A DNA stretch of 64,000 bases from the NCBI GenBank assembly GCA_013398175.1, contig VZRZ01004227.1:1580435-1644434 (forward strand), written 5' to 3'. The notes below the pieces were generated by a model. The model made no database searches, was not told the origin of the DNA, and worked only from the letters and a program-made list of their open reading frames with translations. Position numbers and translations under genes: made by a program. Source of the stretch: Climacteris rufus. Taxonomy: Eukaryota > Chordata > Aves > Passeriformes > Climacteridae. Numbering within the stretch: the first letter of the stretch is position 1; each line of letters opens with the position of its first letter. This document shows positions 23,801-41,162 of the stretch, in pieces.

Positions 23801-26800
23801 TCCTGCCTCCTTCACAGAAGGGTGTTATTGGAGGCTTCATTTATCTAGTTTTGTTTAAAATGTCAGACAGTGAATGAAAATACCTTTTGCTTTAAATGAT
23901 GAGCCCATCTTTTGTCTGAACATGCTCTTTCCTCCCCAAGCAAGGAGTGGGGGAAACCTTTCAATTGAAAAGCATTGACTCTGCAGAAGAATTGCTGACT
24001 GTAATGGATGACTCTGCTTGGAACTGGACTCTCTTCCAGGACATGATGTTTGGCCAGCTAAAACCAGTGTTCATCCCAATTAGCTGATCACAGTTCCTTT
24101 AGTCACATCCTGTGCACCTTGGTGACAGGAAGTTATGGGTGTGGTTGAAGTCTTCGATCTCATCAAAATATCTTTCTGGTAACTACAAATAACTATTTCT
24201 TGGTTACAGTGGATGCTTCTCATCACACACTTTACTAAACAGTGTGGTGGGCTGCAGGTGTGAATTCTGGTCTGCCAAGAATGACATGTTACCATCTGCA
24301 GCCATGACTTTGGAGCTGTGTTGTCTAATTAAAATAATGGTTGTATTTCCCTTCCCGAGTTAGTGGTAATCTACTATTAAGTGCTTCATAGTTGCTGCTT
24401 CAAGCATTGATTTACAATTCTGCACAGACACAGTGACATTTACTGTTTGGCTTGGGTCTTGTTATTTTCTTTTATGTGCCCCAGAGTTTTTCAGGTTAGG
24501 TAATTGGGCTGAGTTGTCAAGAGCTCATGCTAGAATGTAGGGACCTAAGAAAGGGTCAGAGTAATTAAAAATGTCTGGTATATCCTGGAAAAACTGAGGA
24601 ATTTGGGTATAGGTTAATTCAGAGGATTTTGCTGAAATGGACCACTTGAAATTATTGCTGTGAGACAAGGTTGATGATGTACTCTGCTCATGAGTAAAAC
24701 TTGCTTATCCTCAGCACAGAGTGAGTTGAGAAAGGAAAATGGATGGACTATGGCTTTTCTGGTACTTGACTCTGAGCCTTAATTTGTGGCACATGGGATG
24801 CAGGGAGCAAGGTAAAGAAGAGCTGTGTCTGCATGCATACAACCCCTGCATCTCATTAAATAAACCGAGGAGCTGAGAGTCATATGGTAGTAACTTTAAT
24901 AGTTGTACATCTTTTTAAAATTCTTATCTGTGGCCGTTCATACACTTGGAGCTTGCATTGTCTTAAGACAACGAAGCTGATCTTCCTGTTTTAAGAACAG
25001 TGTCTTGCATAGATGTACTTTGTAAAGAGAGGCACCAAAGCAGCTCAGTACTCTTCAGCTGGGCCTTTAGATGATGTGCAGCAGGCCAGGAATGGTTTAA
25101 TTGTTAAGTACTAGGTTGTGTTCTTATGCAGGGCTGCTTGCTTTATAGTAAAGTGAAAATTATTTTCTTGTCTGTTTAAACCAATATTGGGTTTATTCTT
25201 GTAGAGTTTGGGGATTGTGCAAGTTTTCTCTTTACAGTGAAATGACTCAGTAAGCCAGTATCAAGTCAGAAGGAATTTGAGTCACTATGACTAAGCTGAA
25301 GTGTATTTGATACGTGCTTGTTGTTTGAACTTTGAGATTGTTCTGAGTAAAACGTCTTTCCACCTCAGCAGTAGTCTTTATGGCAGCATCGCACTTGATT
25401 CTTCTACTCTTCTTGTCAGCTGTATCTCACAGCTATGTTTTTTTCTGTGTTAGACTTTATTTGTAATTGGCTGTAAAATTAGCATTTATCAACTTGAAAT
25501 AGTGTGTTCTTGAAGTCTTATTCTGTATCTCTTTGCACTTGATTTTGAAATCTAAGAGTGTAGCGCTGAAAAAGCATTAAACTGATTCAGAGGTAGGGTT
25601 TTACAACTGTAAAATAGTAGATGGTTGATAACAAGATTTGTTTAAGCTAAGTACCCTACACCACAGAAGTTTGACTTGCGATAGCATTCTACAATGTCAA
25701 AAAGATTAATGAAGTGTAGAAGGTGTAGAGAAGTTCAGGGCTGTCTTAATGTTAAGAATTGTTAAAAACTGAAAAAAGGTGGAAGTGCAAAAGAATTAAG
25801 TTTTCAAGAAAAATCTGTTTTCAAATTGTATAATTGTTTATTGTGGTGGTAGGCAGTGAAACCTGCATGTGTCAAAATGCTGATGTCAAAATACTGCAGT
25901 GTTGCACTGTTATCCTTTGTGGCAATAGGTCACTGGGTTTTTGAAGTGCAAAGGGTGGTTTGTGTGTGTCTCTTTGCAGTTCTGCTTTGTCAGGTGGTTG
26001 GATCAAGGAGTCTTGTGTCTTGTACTGAAGGATGCTGAGGAGTGCTCTACTGCTTCCTCTCCGGGAGGAAGGGTAGGAGAGCTGCTGGTGGGAAGTTCAT
26101 TTGTTGGTGGGGAGGGAGTTGTGTGATGTGGCTGAGTAAGCAGCACCATTCTGGATCTCGATAAATGGATCAATAAAAAGAGGGAGTGGATCCAGGTGAA
26201 GTTGCCTGGAGAGGGGAGTGTGATCCAGTACGAGGTCAGGGGCACAGATACTGCAGGAGTAGTATTAGTGATACCTTTGTGAAATGGTAGCATTAAATGT
26301 ACTGTTGTCCTAGCAACTTGTGTTTGTATTGTGTTACAGTCTATTAAAAGGTTTTTTTTGCTTTACCCTTTTATGGGAATTCATTTAATGTGGAAATTGG
26401 GATATAGTAGATGGACTGCTGCTTGGTGGCTTGTTTTAGGATGTTATTTTTTCTACCTTCAGCTCTTTTGTAGAGGCAAGTAGAGTGCTTAAGCCCTTCA
26501 GTTTGTGCCACTCTTAATGCTGTGGGACATAAGGCTGTAAAGGAACTAAGCAGTTCATAACACAGTATTACATGAAACTGGTTTCAGAACATGGAAATGT
26601 TGGAATCCATGCACCAGCATTCCTTCAGTGCAGGATTTAAACAGAGGTTGCTGTTTTGCAAGTTGACCTGGAACAGTCTTTTTCCATCACAGTAGCTGTC
26701 TGACTTCTCTACGTGTTTGGTCATGTGCGTATCTGAGTGACTTAATATTTCAGAAACTGAGGAAGCAGCAACTCAATTGCTGAGAACCCTGCCATTCTCA

Positions 26801-28422
26801 GTCAGCACAAATGCTGCATACCTTTGATGAAAAATGAATGCTGCATTCTTTGTGCAGTGCTTCAAGTGTGTTGAGAAAATCCAGTGGTAGAAACATTCTA
26901 ATTAAAGAGTAGTTTTTTTATACTGAAGTGCTGTAAGCATCTGTGATGTTCTCTGTCAAAAGGAGAATTAAGCTGGCTAATGCTGCTGAATGTAAGAACG
27001 TATTAGAAGAGGCTAAGACTGTTAAAACACCTTCAAAACATCCGGTGAGTGTCACTGCATTAAAATTAACTTATGTCAGGCTATCTTAAAATAAATCTGC
27101 ACTTTTAGCATCGACCACAAGCCAGCAGTGACCTATCTTTAGTACTGGGCACAGCACGAGTGGAAAGTGTCATATGAGACTGAGTTTTGATGTAAATACG
27201 TCTGCAGAGGGATTTTGATCTGTGCTCTTGTTGTAACACCTAAAGCTTTGTGTTGTGCAGGGTGCTTAACCATGCTGTTTTTGCATTCCTTTGCAATGTT
27301 GAATGGAATGAAATGTTGAATTTCATAAATCTTTATCATTAAACTTGTGTTGCTTCTGTTTGAAGTGCTGACTGGTGAATGATGTGCAGGGACAGTGAGA
27401 CCACTTTTGGGTGCGAGTGTCAGCCACTGTCTTGTAGGTAACTTGGGTTATAGAATAGAATATAGTTTTTATATTTCCTCTTGTCATTCAGGTAATGAGG
27501 TGAAAAAGGATCCTTTTAAAATAGGAGCGTTGACAGTTGAAAAACAGGGAAATCTTTGTAGATGGTAACTAATAAACTTGTTGCTATTTATATTTCTAAT
27601 ACCTTCTTGATTTAGAAAATCATTCTGGCATGTGTCTGGTGACTGTTCTGAGAACAAACTGTAACAACTGTCTTATGTTATTTCAAAATTACCTTTCTGG
27701 TGCTATATTTAGCCTGTACTTCTTCATACAAATTGCCTTTGTCTGCAACTTCTATGTACACAATCTTTTGGAAAAAATGGTGATGACAGAGATCTTTCCC
27801 AGCTTTGGTTTATAAAGACACAACTTGATGTTATAAGTCTGTGTTTAGTCACAAAACTTGTTGAAAAAGCTTGTGCAGGTAATTACCTACTCTGTAATTG
27901 CTGGTACCAGTGGATGTTTGTTCTCATTCTGCCTCATGCAGGACTCCCTGCCTTTGCAGGTGGGTTGAAGATGTCTGTACAGATGGGTGTCAAGATGTTG
28001 GTAGTGTTTTGGCCATGTCTGAATTTGGCCTTTTGGAGTCAAGACATTGGCAGATTTTTAGATTTAATTTTTCCGAATGCTTACAAACTTTTAAGCTCTC
28101 AGAGTGATGATTGTTGTTTTATGCTTCACAGAACTATTTTTGTAGAAAGTCTGAAGTTTTACTTAAGCTGGAAATTAATTCTGAAATACTGTCCTCGAGG
28201 AGGAATGAAGGCCACCCAACCATTACTAATACAGGGTTTCATAAAGCAAAATGCTGTTTCAAGTAAAGATGAACTTCTACCTCAAGTGCTTCAGAGTAGG
28301 AAGGGACAGGAGCTCCTAAAGGGAGCAGGTAGTAGAGAGTTGGAAGTGCTAGAGTGTGCTTTGAATAAAATGGCTGTTCATAGACAAAATCACCATTTAT
28401 GTGGTCTTTTTTTGTTTTCTAG
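17801..28422 (+). other. PPP2CA: PPP2CA intron 1
   Basis: About 10.6 kb separate the CpG island from the exon 2 acceptor (ttgttttctag at 28412-28422). It is AT-rich and free of recognisable CR1 copies or exons. The open frames inside it resemble nothing and lack splice logic. A long first intron is normal for this gene. Confidence 0.75.
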
Positions 28423-31691
<3,269 letters not shown>

Positions 31692-32416
31692 AGAGATTTT
31701 AGACCTGTACAGTATTGCCATGAACCATATGTTGACCTAAAGAAAATGGGAAGAGCAACAGTAACTCCAAAGTGTCAGAAAATATTTAACATTCAAACTT
31801 TGTTTTCACATGGACCAAAAGACGTGCCATATTCAAATACAAAGCCTCTTGTCGTCAACAACTGTGACCACTTTAGAATGAACCAGTTCATTGCATGCTG
31901 AAGCAACATTGTTGGTCAAGAAACCAGTTTCTGGCATAGCGCTATTTGTAGTTACTTTTGCTTTCTCTGAGAGACTGCAAATAATAAGATGTAGACATTA
32001 ACACCTCGTGAATACATTTAACTTTCCATTTAGCTATAGCTTTATTCAGCATGACTGTAGATAAGGGTAGCAGCAAACAATCATTGAAGCTTAAAGAACA
32101 TTTTTAAAATAAGTACCAAGGCCTCATATTTGTTCTGAAACTGTTTGTTTGTTTTATTTTCAGGGAATACTGTTTAATTTAATTGTATTGATTTTTTTTT
32201 TTGTCTGCACTCAGTTCCCTTTTCCACTCTGCCCTACCATATTGTCCCTTGTAATTGTCCAAGGATAGTGAATTACTTTGAACAGAACTGTTTTTTTCTG
32301 TAAAACAATGTTACTGCAGGACAGAGCTGCAGTGTTTTTCATAATAAACTTGTGAACTAAGTATGGAAAAATGTCAAAATTCTAATTGCATCTCAGGTCA
32401 ACTGTGGTTTAATAAA
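31692..32416 (+). other. PPP2CA: PPP2CA 3' UTR with poly(A) signals
   Basis: The 3' UTR follows the stop codon. Canonical AATAAA hexamers occur at 32343-32348 and 32411-32416, giving UTRs of roughly 0.7 kb. The exact cleavage sites are inferred, and a later AATAAA near 32750 could give a longer form. Confidence 0.7.
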
Positions 32417-32439
32417 CTAACATGTAGCTGGATGGGTTT

Positions 32440-35400
32440 TATAAACTTGCATAGAAATTTCCACTTCATAAGTAACTAAAACTGAGGTGATTTGGAGTGT
32501 GCTGGAAAACTGACCTTTCGAATCCTGTCCCAGGGAGGTGCCTGGGCCTGTGTCTCCCAGCTGAGAACAGCTCACTGCTTACTCACGTGTTGCTCTTTCC
32601 CTCTTGGTGCTCTACTGAAATACTCAGAAATGGAAGAATACAGGATCACTTAACTGATTGCGTGTGGCTTTATTTCAAGTGTAAATCTAAGTTTGAGTCA
32701 TTAACAATGTAGGTGCTAATACTTAAAATCATTTTTTCTGAAAAACTAAGAATAAAACCAGTTTTCTATATATTAAAGGAAACAACTTGAAGTTCAGTAC
32801 TACATGTATTTGCCCAGGCTTCCATTCTGAAAAAAACAGTGGTATGTGGTTTATGTTAACTTCTGTTTAAATATTTCCTTTCTACTAACTTGTTTCAGAA
32901 TTTGAACCCTGATTTGATGATTTTGTTCAAAACAGAAATTCAAATGTTATGCCTTCTTAAGGCTTGTGTCTGGGGCTTCTTGGGCACATCTAAAAGATGT
33001 ACCTGGCTGTTGGCTTAAGAGAAGTACTCATAATATTCATGTTGTTTGAGACTTTACATTTCTTGGGCACAGTGTAGATTCTGCAATAACATGGAGGTTT
33101 GTTTTTTACACTGCTTGTTTCTAAGACAATGCACAGAAATTTTGCAAATGTCCAGCTCACCTGGAGGCTTAGTTCTAGACATGCTTCTTGGGGCTTTCTT
33201 GCTTTTCTGAAAAGCTGGAAGACCACTTAATTCCTTAACTTGCAAAGAATGTGCTGCATTTCACCGAGCTTTACTTCAGCCCCTTTCAGAAAGGCTCAAG
33301 TGGTTGCTTTTCCTTCAGCAAAATTTGAGCCTTGCCCTGTTGGTTGGGTTCCAAATGGCTTCTGGAGAGCTCAGTCTGCTGCAGTTTGATCTCTTACAGG
33401 AAGAAGTGCATGCTAAAAATAAGTGCATCTGAAGCGGCTTTTTATAGTATAGCAGGAGTTTTTGCTTTGATCACTATTAAAAAAATCCTTTTCTGAGGAG
33501 AGTAGTTCATGTTAATTCCTGTCGCTTGTCATTCTCTGTGTTTGTGGAGATGGGACTTTGTGCTTTCATTGACACCATTCCTTCAAGAGGAATGACTTTG
33601 CCCTATTTTCTGCTTTCCTTGTTACTTTAATTGGCGTGACTCATCTGCTCTGGCAGGGAGCAGGCCTTTCCTTGCTTCAGTTTCTGTACACAAATCCAAG
33701 TGGTTGTTAGTAAAGTCCCTGGACAATGTTGGAGTCGCTCCAGTTTTTGTGCTTTCTCCCATAATTATGTTGTGACAGTCTGTGTGAAGATTCCATTGAG
33801 AAAACCCTATTGTGAAGAAAAAATGGTGACCCTGATGGACCAGCTAAACACGTTGGGAATATTCAAGAGAAGAAACAAAGCTTCAAATGTAAATAATCAG
33901 TGTTTGATTTATTGGTATCTGATTGATTATTTCAGGTGCACAAAACCCTTCAGTATGTGAGGTTGCTGGCTGCAGAGAAATGAATTTGGGTTTGTCCTTG
34001 TTTTGGAGATCTGTGATGATGTTTCCTCCATCTCTACAAAGGCTGGAGAATTCCATGAAATGCAAAATAGGTGTAGCTGGTTCTGTGTTTAAGTGGGAAT
34101 GTTACAGACAGTTCTTAGTAGGGAGGACTGACATTGGGGTTTATATTATCAGAAGGCAGTTGGGAATGAAAAAACACTTTTCCATGAATCATTCTCTTTT
34201 TTGCTTCTTTCTCAGAATTTGAATAGAGCCAGGAACATCCTGGTGGACAAAGAGGGGGGAGGGTTTTGAGCCTTTCTCATTTCATTTAGCTTAAGTCATT
34301 TGTATTATATCAAAGTGAGCATCCTGCACTGGTGCCAGCCTGTCTTGAACTGAGGGATCATCAAATCAAACACAAGAGATAAAATATGTATTGTATACAA
34401 AGATACAGATTTGGTGAGTTTTTTACCCCTTCACTCTTTCTACACCTTTTTTCTGCCTCTTTGCACCCTGTGCTTTGTTCCACTCTCCACAGATGCCTGG
34501 AGATTGGGGCTGGCTGCTGCCATGGTCCCTGCTCCAGTGGTGACCAAGCTGCCTCTGTAAATGGATGTTTGTCCAAGGTAACCCATGTGTGTGACTGTTG
34601 CCTGGTGCTCATTTTGGATTGTTTCCAGCTGCTGACACTTCCATGCACAGTGTCCCTGCTCTGAGTGCTTGGGCAATGTTAACTGGTTTAGATCTTTTAA
34701 TACCTTGGGAAGATCCTGGATGCAGGGGAGAGTGAAGACAGAGCATTACCTCCTCCTTTTCCATGTGTCTGGATGGGAACGGAACAAGTTCTGCCCTGGG
34801 AAAAGGGGGTGAGAGGACATCCTGCCATGGAAAGCTGTGACATTGTACCTGCCTGGATCTTGGTCTGGTTATGGTCAAAAGTCCACGTGGCAATAGAGAA
34901 AAAACTGCTGAAAGCTGCCACTACCTGCCAATCCATGTTCTATGGGAGGGGATTTTAAAAATTGTTTTTATAGTAGTAAACTGAAACACTGAAAGTCATT
35001 TTCATAAAGCAGTTGTGTTAAGGGCCTTGGGACAAAGACACTGCTCTGACAACTTAAAACTTTAGCCTGACTCTTAAAGGATTTTCTCCTGTACGAGACA
35101 AAACCAAACCTGTTACACAAGTGCTGAGTTTATTTTGGGTCTTTTTTCATAGTTCAATAAACACATTGCTCTTTTTCCCCTCTCTCTTCTTCGTTTCCTT
35201 AGTAATACTGGAGCACAGTTCTTGCTCTTGGAGGAGCTGTGCCCTCAGGAGGGGGCTGAAGAATAAATACTCTTGATAATTCAGGAAGAATGGTCTGTAA
35301 GAAGATGCAAGTGTGATCACAGTTTTGAATTTCAAATTAAATGAGTTGAAGGTGTGCCTCCACTCTCACCACCTCCTCACAACACCTGTCCCACACTCAT

Positions 35401-37235
35401 TTATTGCTTTACCTACTGCTTCTTTTGTCTGGATGTGGAGAAGTCCTGGAAACTTGAGATGTGTTTTTGGGGTTGTAGAGCAAATCTTGCCTGAGAAATG
35501 GCTTTTTATGTGTTCTGTACTTTTTGCAACCATACTCATGGTTTGTATGAGCTGAGATTTTGAACTAAAATGTCTGCAAGCAGTGATTGCTGAAGGCTTG
35601 TAGGAGGCATCGGGTGCCTTCTGTGTGCTACAGCAATCACACCGGGGAGTCTTGGCTCTCTCCAAGTTCTTCCAGGAGAAGGTTGGAAACAGGTAAAGTG
35701 TTAAGTAAAAATCACACTGGACTGTGTAGAAATTTTTCAGTAACTTTGAGCACACCAACAAAGCCCTGCAGAGTCAGCAGTTCATGAGTCAGCCTTTTGT
35801 GGCTTTAGAAAAAGTTATTTTGGTGCTCTAATTCATTTGGCTGTACTCCTTTTGGATGGGAATAAAGGCAGGCTTCTCTCTTGAGCAAGGGACCAGAGTG
35901 CTTTGGCATATGGACAGGAAAAAAAGGCTGAAACAACACTCTGGGTTTTAAATTAAGCAGTGCTGTGTGTTTTAGCCTTTTAAAACCTGTGCTGCAGCTT
36001 AAAAGCTTTATTCTTTAAGATGGGTTGAACTACTGATCTCTTAATTACTCTCTGGTGAACAGAACTGCTTTGGGATGGAGACTAAACTGATTGCTTCTGG
36101 TATAAATAATGTATAAAACATCAGTTACTAACAGTACCTGGGACTGGTGATGGAAGAGGAAGAATGTGATCAGGGTGAGCATCCTGGATGAAAACTAGAA
36201 CAGCGATTTTGAGGAGGAAACTCATTTTGCAGCTACCCGTATCATCGTACAAGGTTGTATACATTAAACTAAATGTTTGCTTTTGGTTGTTCTGACTTCT
36301 GTATACATCTTCCTCATCAGACTTCCCCCAACCAGATCTGGGTTTTCAAGGTTAGGTTCTTTGGGTTGGCTTTTGTTGCTTTTGTTTGTTTTTTAATTTC
36401 ACTAAATCTATAAACGGTTTTCCGGATTATGCATTTCAAACCAAAAGTGCTGAACTGTAAAAGAGGAGTGTCCTGTTTACATTGATAATTGGATGATCGA
36501 TGGGGCTGGCTCCCAACTGACTTCATTTTTCAAGAGTTTGAAAAAACTTCCCTTCCCCTGCCCACCATCCAGCCTAATCATAAACCTTGCTGTGAAAAAC
36601 CTTCCTTATTGTGGCAGTCAGTGCAGGAGGGGGCAGTGACCGCTGCTCTCTTCTGCTTCCTTATTTTATAAGGAAAAAGCGGGGAGGGGGGGCCTGGAGA
36701 AGCCCTGTCTGGGAGTATCCTATGGTGGGTGTTTCATTCCACGCTTGACCCACTTTACAGGCAGCTCTGCTCCTTTTCCACCGCTGTGTTTGTCCTCGGG
36801 GAAAAGCTACACAGCCGGCTGCTGCTGGAGTGGGGAGCCCAGGGGAGGGAGTGTCACAGCTTCCTGGGAGCGAGAGAAAGGCTGGTGATGGGTTCTGTTT
36901 GTGTGGTCATGCGTTTATGCAGCTTTAGCTCAGCCATCTCAAAATGTTACTGCACTGTCCTTTTCCCCCCTGGAATATATTTTTAAAATGCTTTGAACGC
37001 GTTTAAAAATGCCTGACTGGTGAAACACACTGTATTTGTTCCCATGGACTTGGAAACCTTAAAGCAACTGCTCGTTATCATCTGTGGCGTCAGAACCAGC
37101 CCAGAATCTGCTTTTTGGACTTTGAACGGCCCCAGGGTTTGGAGACCAGCACCAGGCAGCCCTGCAAAGCTAACTCGGCTCCCTTCCCCGCGTACTTATA
37201 TCAAGGATATTCACAATTTTATACAGTACCCCCGA
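32440..37235. other. Intergenic between PPP2CA and SKP1 (first part)
   Basis: AT-rich DNA in which I recognise no exon, RNA gene or clear mobile element. G-rich runs occur near 36679-36692. The open frames here are short and resemble no known family. Confidence 0.5.
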
Positions 37236-37430
37236 AGGTCGTTCTTAAGGCCATGGACAGAAAGTCGGCGCTGTTCATTTTCTCGGAGTGCCCGGGAGCG
37301 CCCGGCGCGTCCCCCGGGGCTGGGCTGGCGGGCGGCCCCCGGCGCCACCGCGTGGCAGCGCCCGCCTGTCGCGACCGGAGCGCCGTGAGCCAGGGCCGGG
37401 ACTGCCCTGCGGCCGGCCAGGCTCAGAGGT
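37236..37430. promoter_or_regulatory. Orphan CpG-rich patch between PPP2CA and SKP1
   Basis: About 190 bp of very GC-rich DNA with dense CpGs (for example gcgcccggcgcgtcccccgg near 37298-37317) stand out sharply from AT-rich flanks. No exon of PPP2CA or SKP1 maps here. It could be a small orphan CpG island (promoter of a non-coding RNA or an enhancer) or a GC-rich relic. Confidence 0.45.
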
Positions 37431-37825
37431 GCCTCTGATGGGGCTGCAGGTGCCTGACCCTCACCCTCAGAGGATCCCGGCTTAGCTCCTCCAGGCTGCT
37501 CCAAATGATTTCAGAGGATGCCAGGGCGCAACTGGTACAAAAATCACTGTTTAAGTATGGGAAGGTGGAGTGAGGGCGAGGTTAGGAAGTAGATGCTGCA
37601 AATAGATTTAAGGTAGGTGTTTCTATTTTCAGTCTTCTCCCCCTCCATCTTTAGTTTTTTAAACTATCTCGAATCCCCATTGTTACATAAGGGGAATGTG
37701 AGTGGTGTTAGAGGAAGAAATAGAAGCTGATAAAAAATCCTACTTGGTGTCTGCTTGACAGGATTTGATTATTGGGTTTTGTCAGTCCATTGGTGTTTAC
37801 TCAGCCCTCAGAGTCCCCACCTGCA

Positions 37826-38327
37826 GTGCTGGGTCCAGTTCTAGGGCCCCCAGCATCAGAAGGCCGTGGACCTGCCAGAGGAGAGCAGAGGAGGTCGGGG
37901 AGATTCTGTGAGGGCTGGAGCCCCTCTGCTCTGGAGCCAGGCTGGGAGAGCAGGGCTGCTCAGCCTGGAGAAGAGAAGGCTCCAGGGAGACATCAGAGCC
38001 CCTTCCAGTGCCTAAAGGAGCTACAAAACAGCTGGAGAGGGACTTTGGACGAGGGCACATAGTGACAGGACAAGGGGGAATGGCTTCAAATTGACAGTGG
38101 GCAGTATTAGATTGGATGTTGGGAAGAAACTTTTCGTTGTGAGGACGGTGAGGCCCTGGCACAGGTTGTCCAGAGGAGCTGTGGCTGCCCCATCCCTGGA
38201 AGTGTTCAAGGCCAGGTTGGACAAGGCTTTGAGCAACCTGGTCTAGTCCACAGCAGGGGGTTGGAACTGGATGGGCTTTAAGGTCCCTTCCAACCCAAAC
38301 CATTCCAGGATTCACTGATTCTATGAA
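37826..38327 (+). mobile_element. CR1 LINE 3' fragment (about 500 bp)
   Basis: Typical CR1 3' sequence on the plus strand: 'gtgctgggtccagttctagg' near the left end, 'ctgctcagcctggagaagag' in the middle, then 'catccctggaagtgttcaag' and 'aaggtcccttccaaccc'. It ends in a degenerate gattcactgattctatga tail. The ORF2 C-terminus is interrupted by stops, so the copy is dead and 5'-truncated. Confidence 0.95.
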
Positions 38328-40799
38328 CTGGACTGTCACCATTTTGCATTGCTGGGGTACAACCTGAATGAAAAGCAACAGCTTCCCAAGGATGCTGCTT
38401 TAATACAAGTTTTGATGAAGTGGAAATGCAATGATTAGCTTTTTATATAATTAGCTTTTTTCAGACTTGTATTGAGAACAAGAACTTTCCTCTTCTGCTG
38501 CTGCATTGTTCCAAGACTGCTCTAAAAAGCAGTGGCAGTGTCTATCATCTCTCTCACATGAATAATTCTGATGTTTTCTGGTTTTACACTGAACCAGTCA
38601 GTTCAATTCTTTTCAAACTTGTTGATGTGACTGCTTGTTTTAAAAAATGTTCCTCATCTTTTGTATTCCTGAAAAAAAGGAGGATTTTTTCAGCAAGTCT
38701 CATTCTCCCCCACATGTAGATTAAATTCTTTTTCAGATTCCATGGTTGTACCTGGTTCTCTCCCTGGCTTGTTCTCTCTGGTCCAATGAATCTAGTCTGG
38801 GTTCTGTGGATTTTCACAACTTGTCGATGGAGCAAAGCTGAGCTCTTTCAAGCCTGATTGTCATTAGACTTTGACAATCTCACATCACACTTGTTGTATT
38901 GAAAAACAATCAGTGTGTTATCTCCATAGGCTCTAAATCATCACCAGCAGCTAAAACCCCCATTTTTTTGTCAAAGTGGAATGTGAGGTGCTCTGGGGGG
39001 GGCACAGTAATTTTTGCCTAAGAGAAACATGCAGGAAGGGAATGTGAGGCTGTGGAGCAGATGCAGGGCTGTGTCCAGGAGGCTGCTGCCTCACGTTCTG
39101 TGCATTAACCCTCCTCCCCTGCGGCTGCATGGCTGCTCAGCTGGCTGCACCCGCAGCCCGGGGATGCTCTGAGAATGTAGGTCAGAGCTCTTCTGGATCT
39201 GATTAAGCGTTAAATCAAGCTCAGTTACTCCAGTCTTTTCAGGTATTTGCTTTGGTGTTAAGCTGCTCCCTTCCTCCTCCAGTTCTCAGTGGTAAAAGGC
39301 CCTTAATTGTAATTTACTCGGGCTGACACACGGTGGGATCCTCTTGCTCAGGGAGCAATGCTCAGCTTTAGGATTATTTGCAGTGCAATCATTACCTATG
39401 TGTGGAACAATTGAAATTGGGCCACCCCTTTTTGAAGCAATCTTGTTCTTTGCCTGGCAGCTTTAGCCAAGGATGGGGGTTTTGTGCCATTAATACTGAC
39501 TGACTCACAGGACTTGGGCTATCGCTGCCGCAGCAGCTGCTTCTTTCACGACAGATAAGGGGAAGCATCTGGAGTGGCTGGGGAGGTTCATTGTACGATA
39601 TGTAGGGCACAGTGGGAGGTGCTGTCGTGTGATTATGGCATATCTATGACAGCCATCTGCCTCTTTTTGGGGTGTGGGGTGTTTTTGCTGCTTTAACTTT
39701 CCCAGACTTAAAATTCAACAGTAAAATTCAAAGTCCACCAAGGAGAGAATTTTCTCCTTTGGAAAGCTGTAGAGAGCTGTACCAAGCATAAAGCTCATCA
39801 GTAGTATAATTCTGAATTATATTTATCCACAACTATAATTAAGCATGGAACTTAGCGTTCTGCCTGTTCCTAGATTCCATTAGATTTGTCTGGTGTTGAG
39901 AGCAAACCCCATCCCCCCTTTGCTGAGCCTGATTTGCAGTCTGTGATCTTGTGCTTGCTGGTCACAAGCCAAATCAGAAACCTTGGTCTTTGGCAACATC
40001 AGGAAAGGGGATTTAGGATTTGCAGATATGTTTTCCAAAGACCACCTTCTGTCACTGTCTGATTCTTTAAACCAAGGAGTTTCAATATAAATTAAAAAAA
40101 AATAATTTAAGGAAAATAAAGGCAGTGGGTTCTAGTGCAGTGAATGTGGTTCTCAGCATTGGAGTATGAGAGGGAGTGATTGAGGAAGAAAGGTAAATGG
40201 TGCAATCAAAATGTCACATTAGATGTCGTTTGGAGGCTTCACATTCTATATATGAGATACATATGAATTAAAAATGATAATTAGGTCCTATTACATGGTG
40301 AACCAAGAGCTTCTGCGGTTACGAGTACCAGGATCTTTGAACCAGGAACTTCTGTAGTGTCCAAGTCTGCTGTAAAGCAAGCCCTGGCCCCCCTGGCTGC
40401 TCACCCAGCTGTCAGGAGTTCCAGGGGAGCACACATTACAGCAGCACAGTAATCCAGGCTGGAGGTGACCTGGATCCACCTGCAAAGTCAGATCAAGTTG
40501 CTCAGAGTCACATTCAAGTCTGCTGTGACTAACAAGCTGCTCAGCATCCTAAAGCCCAGGGAACAGGCTCCCCAAGTCAGGCAGCTGTCTCCAGCAGTCC
40601 TTTGGAATTTACAGAGGAGCCTACCTATATGGTCTGATGTAGAACAGCCTGGCTGTCTGCTGAGCTCTAGGAGGTTCTTCCTGGCTGAAAATCTGTATTT
40701 GAGTCTTCCATCTCTCCAGAGAATCAGCCCCAACCAACAAGGTATTTAATATTAAATACTTCTCTAACTGTGCTCTCACTTGTTTTATGAGATAGATAC
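38328..40799. other. Intergenic, no feature recognised
   Basis: No gene is seen. 40290-40740 has a more even base composition and could be an old, diverged repeat, but I cannot name it. Confidence 0.4.
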
Positions 40800-40964
40800 T
40801 GGAACTAGTTGCTCAGAGAAGCTGTGGCTGTGCCATCCCTGGAAATGTTCAAGGCCAGGCCAGACGGGGCCCTGAGCAGCCTGGTGTGGTGGAAGAGGTC
40901 TCTGCCCATGGGACCAGGTGAGCTTTAAGATCCCTTCCAACCCTTAACATTCTATGATTCTCTG
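40800..40964 (+). mobile_element. CR1 LINE 3' terminal fragment
   Basis: 'catccctggaaatgttcaag', then 'gatcccttccaaccctta' and the terminal 'cattctatgattctctg', which is the CR1 3' end with its octamer-type tail. The copy is short and 5'-truncated. Confidence 0.92.
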
Positions 40965-41162
40965 TCTACTCTCAGGTGGAAGGGGAGGAAGGAATACTTG
41001 ACACTTCATTGGCTCGGCTACTGAACTGAGAAAGTCTGAATCCTGGGAAAATTCTTCATGTTACAACATATTTTCCAGTGGGTTTGGCTGTCCTTTGTTC
41101 AATATGGTGTGTGGTGCACAGCCTGGGACTCTCTGGGACCCCAAGTGAAAGCTGTGACTTAC

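Noticed and set aside
40290..40740. Possible old repeat or gene relic with open frames on both strands
   Set aside because: I could not match it to CR1, an ERV or a protein family, so it is left unnamed.
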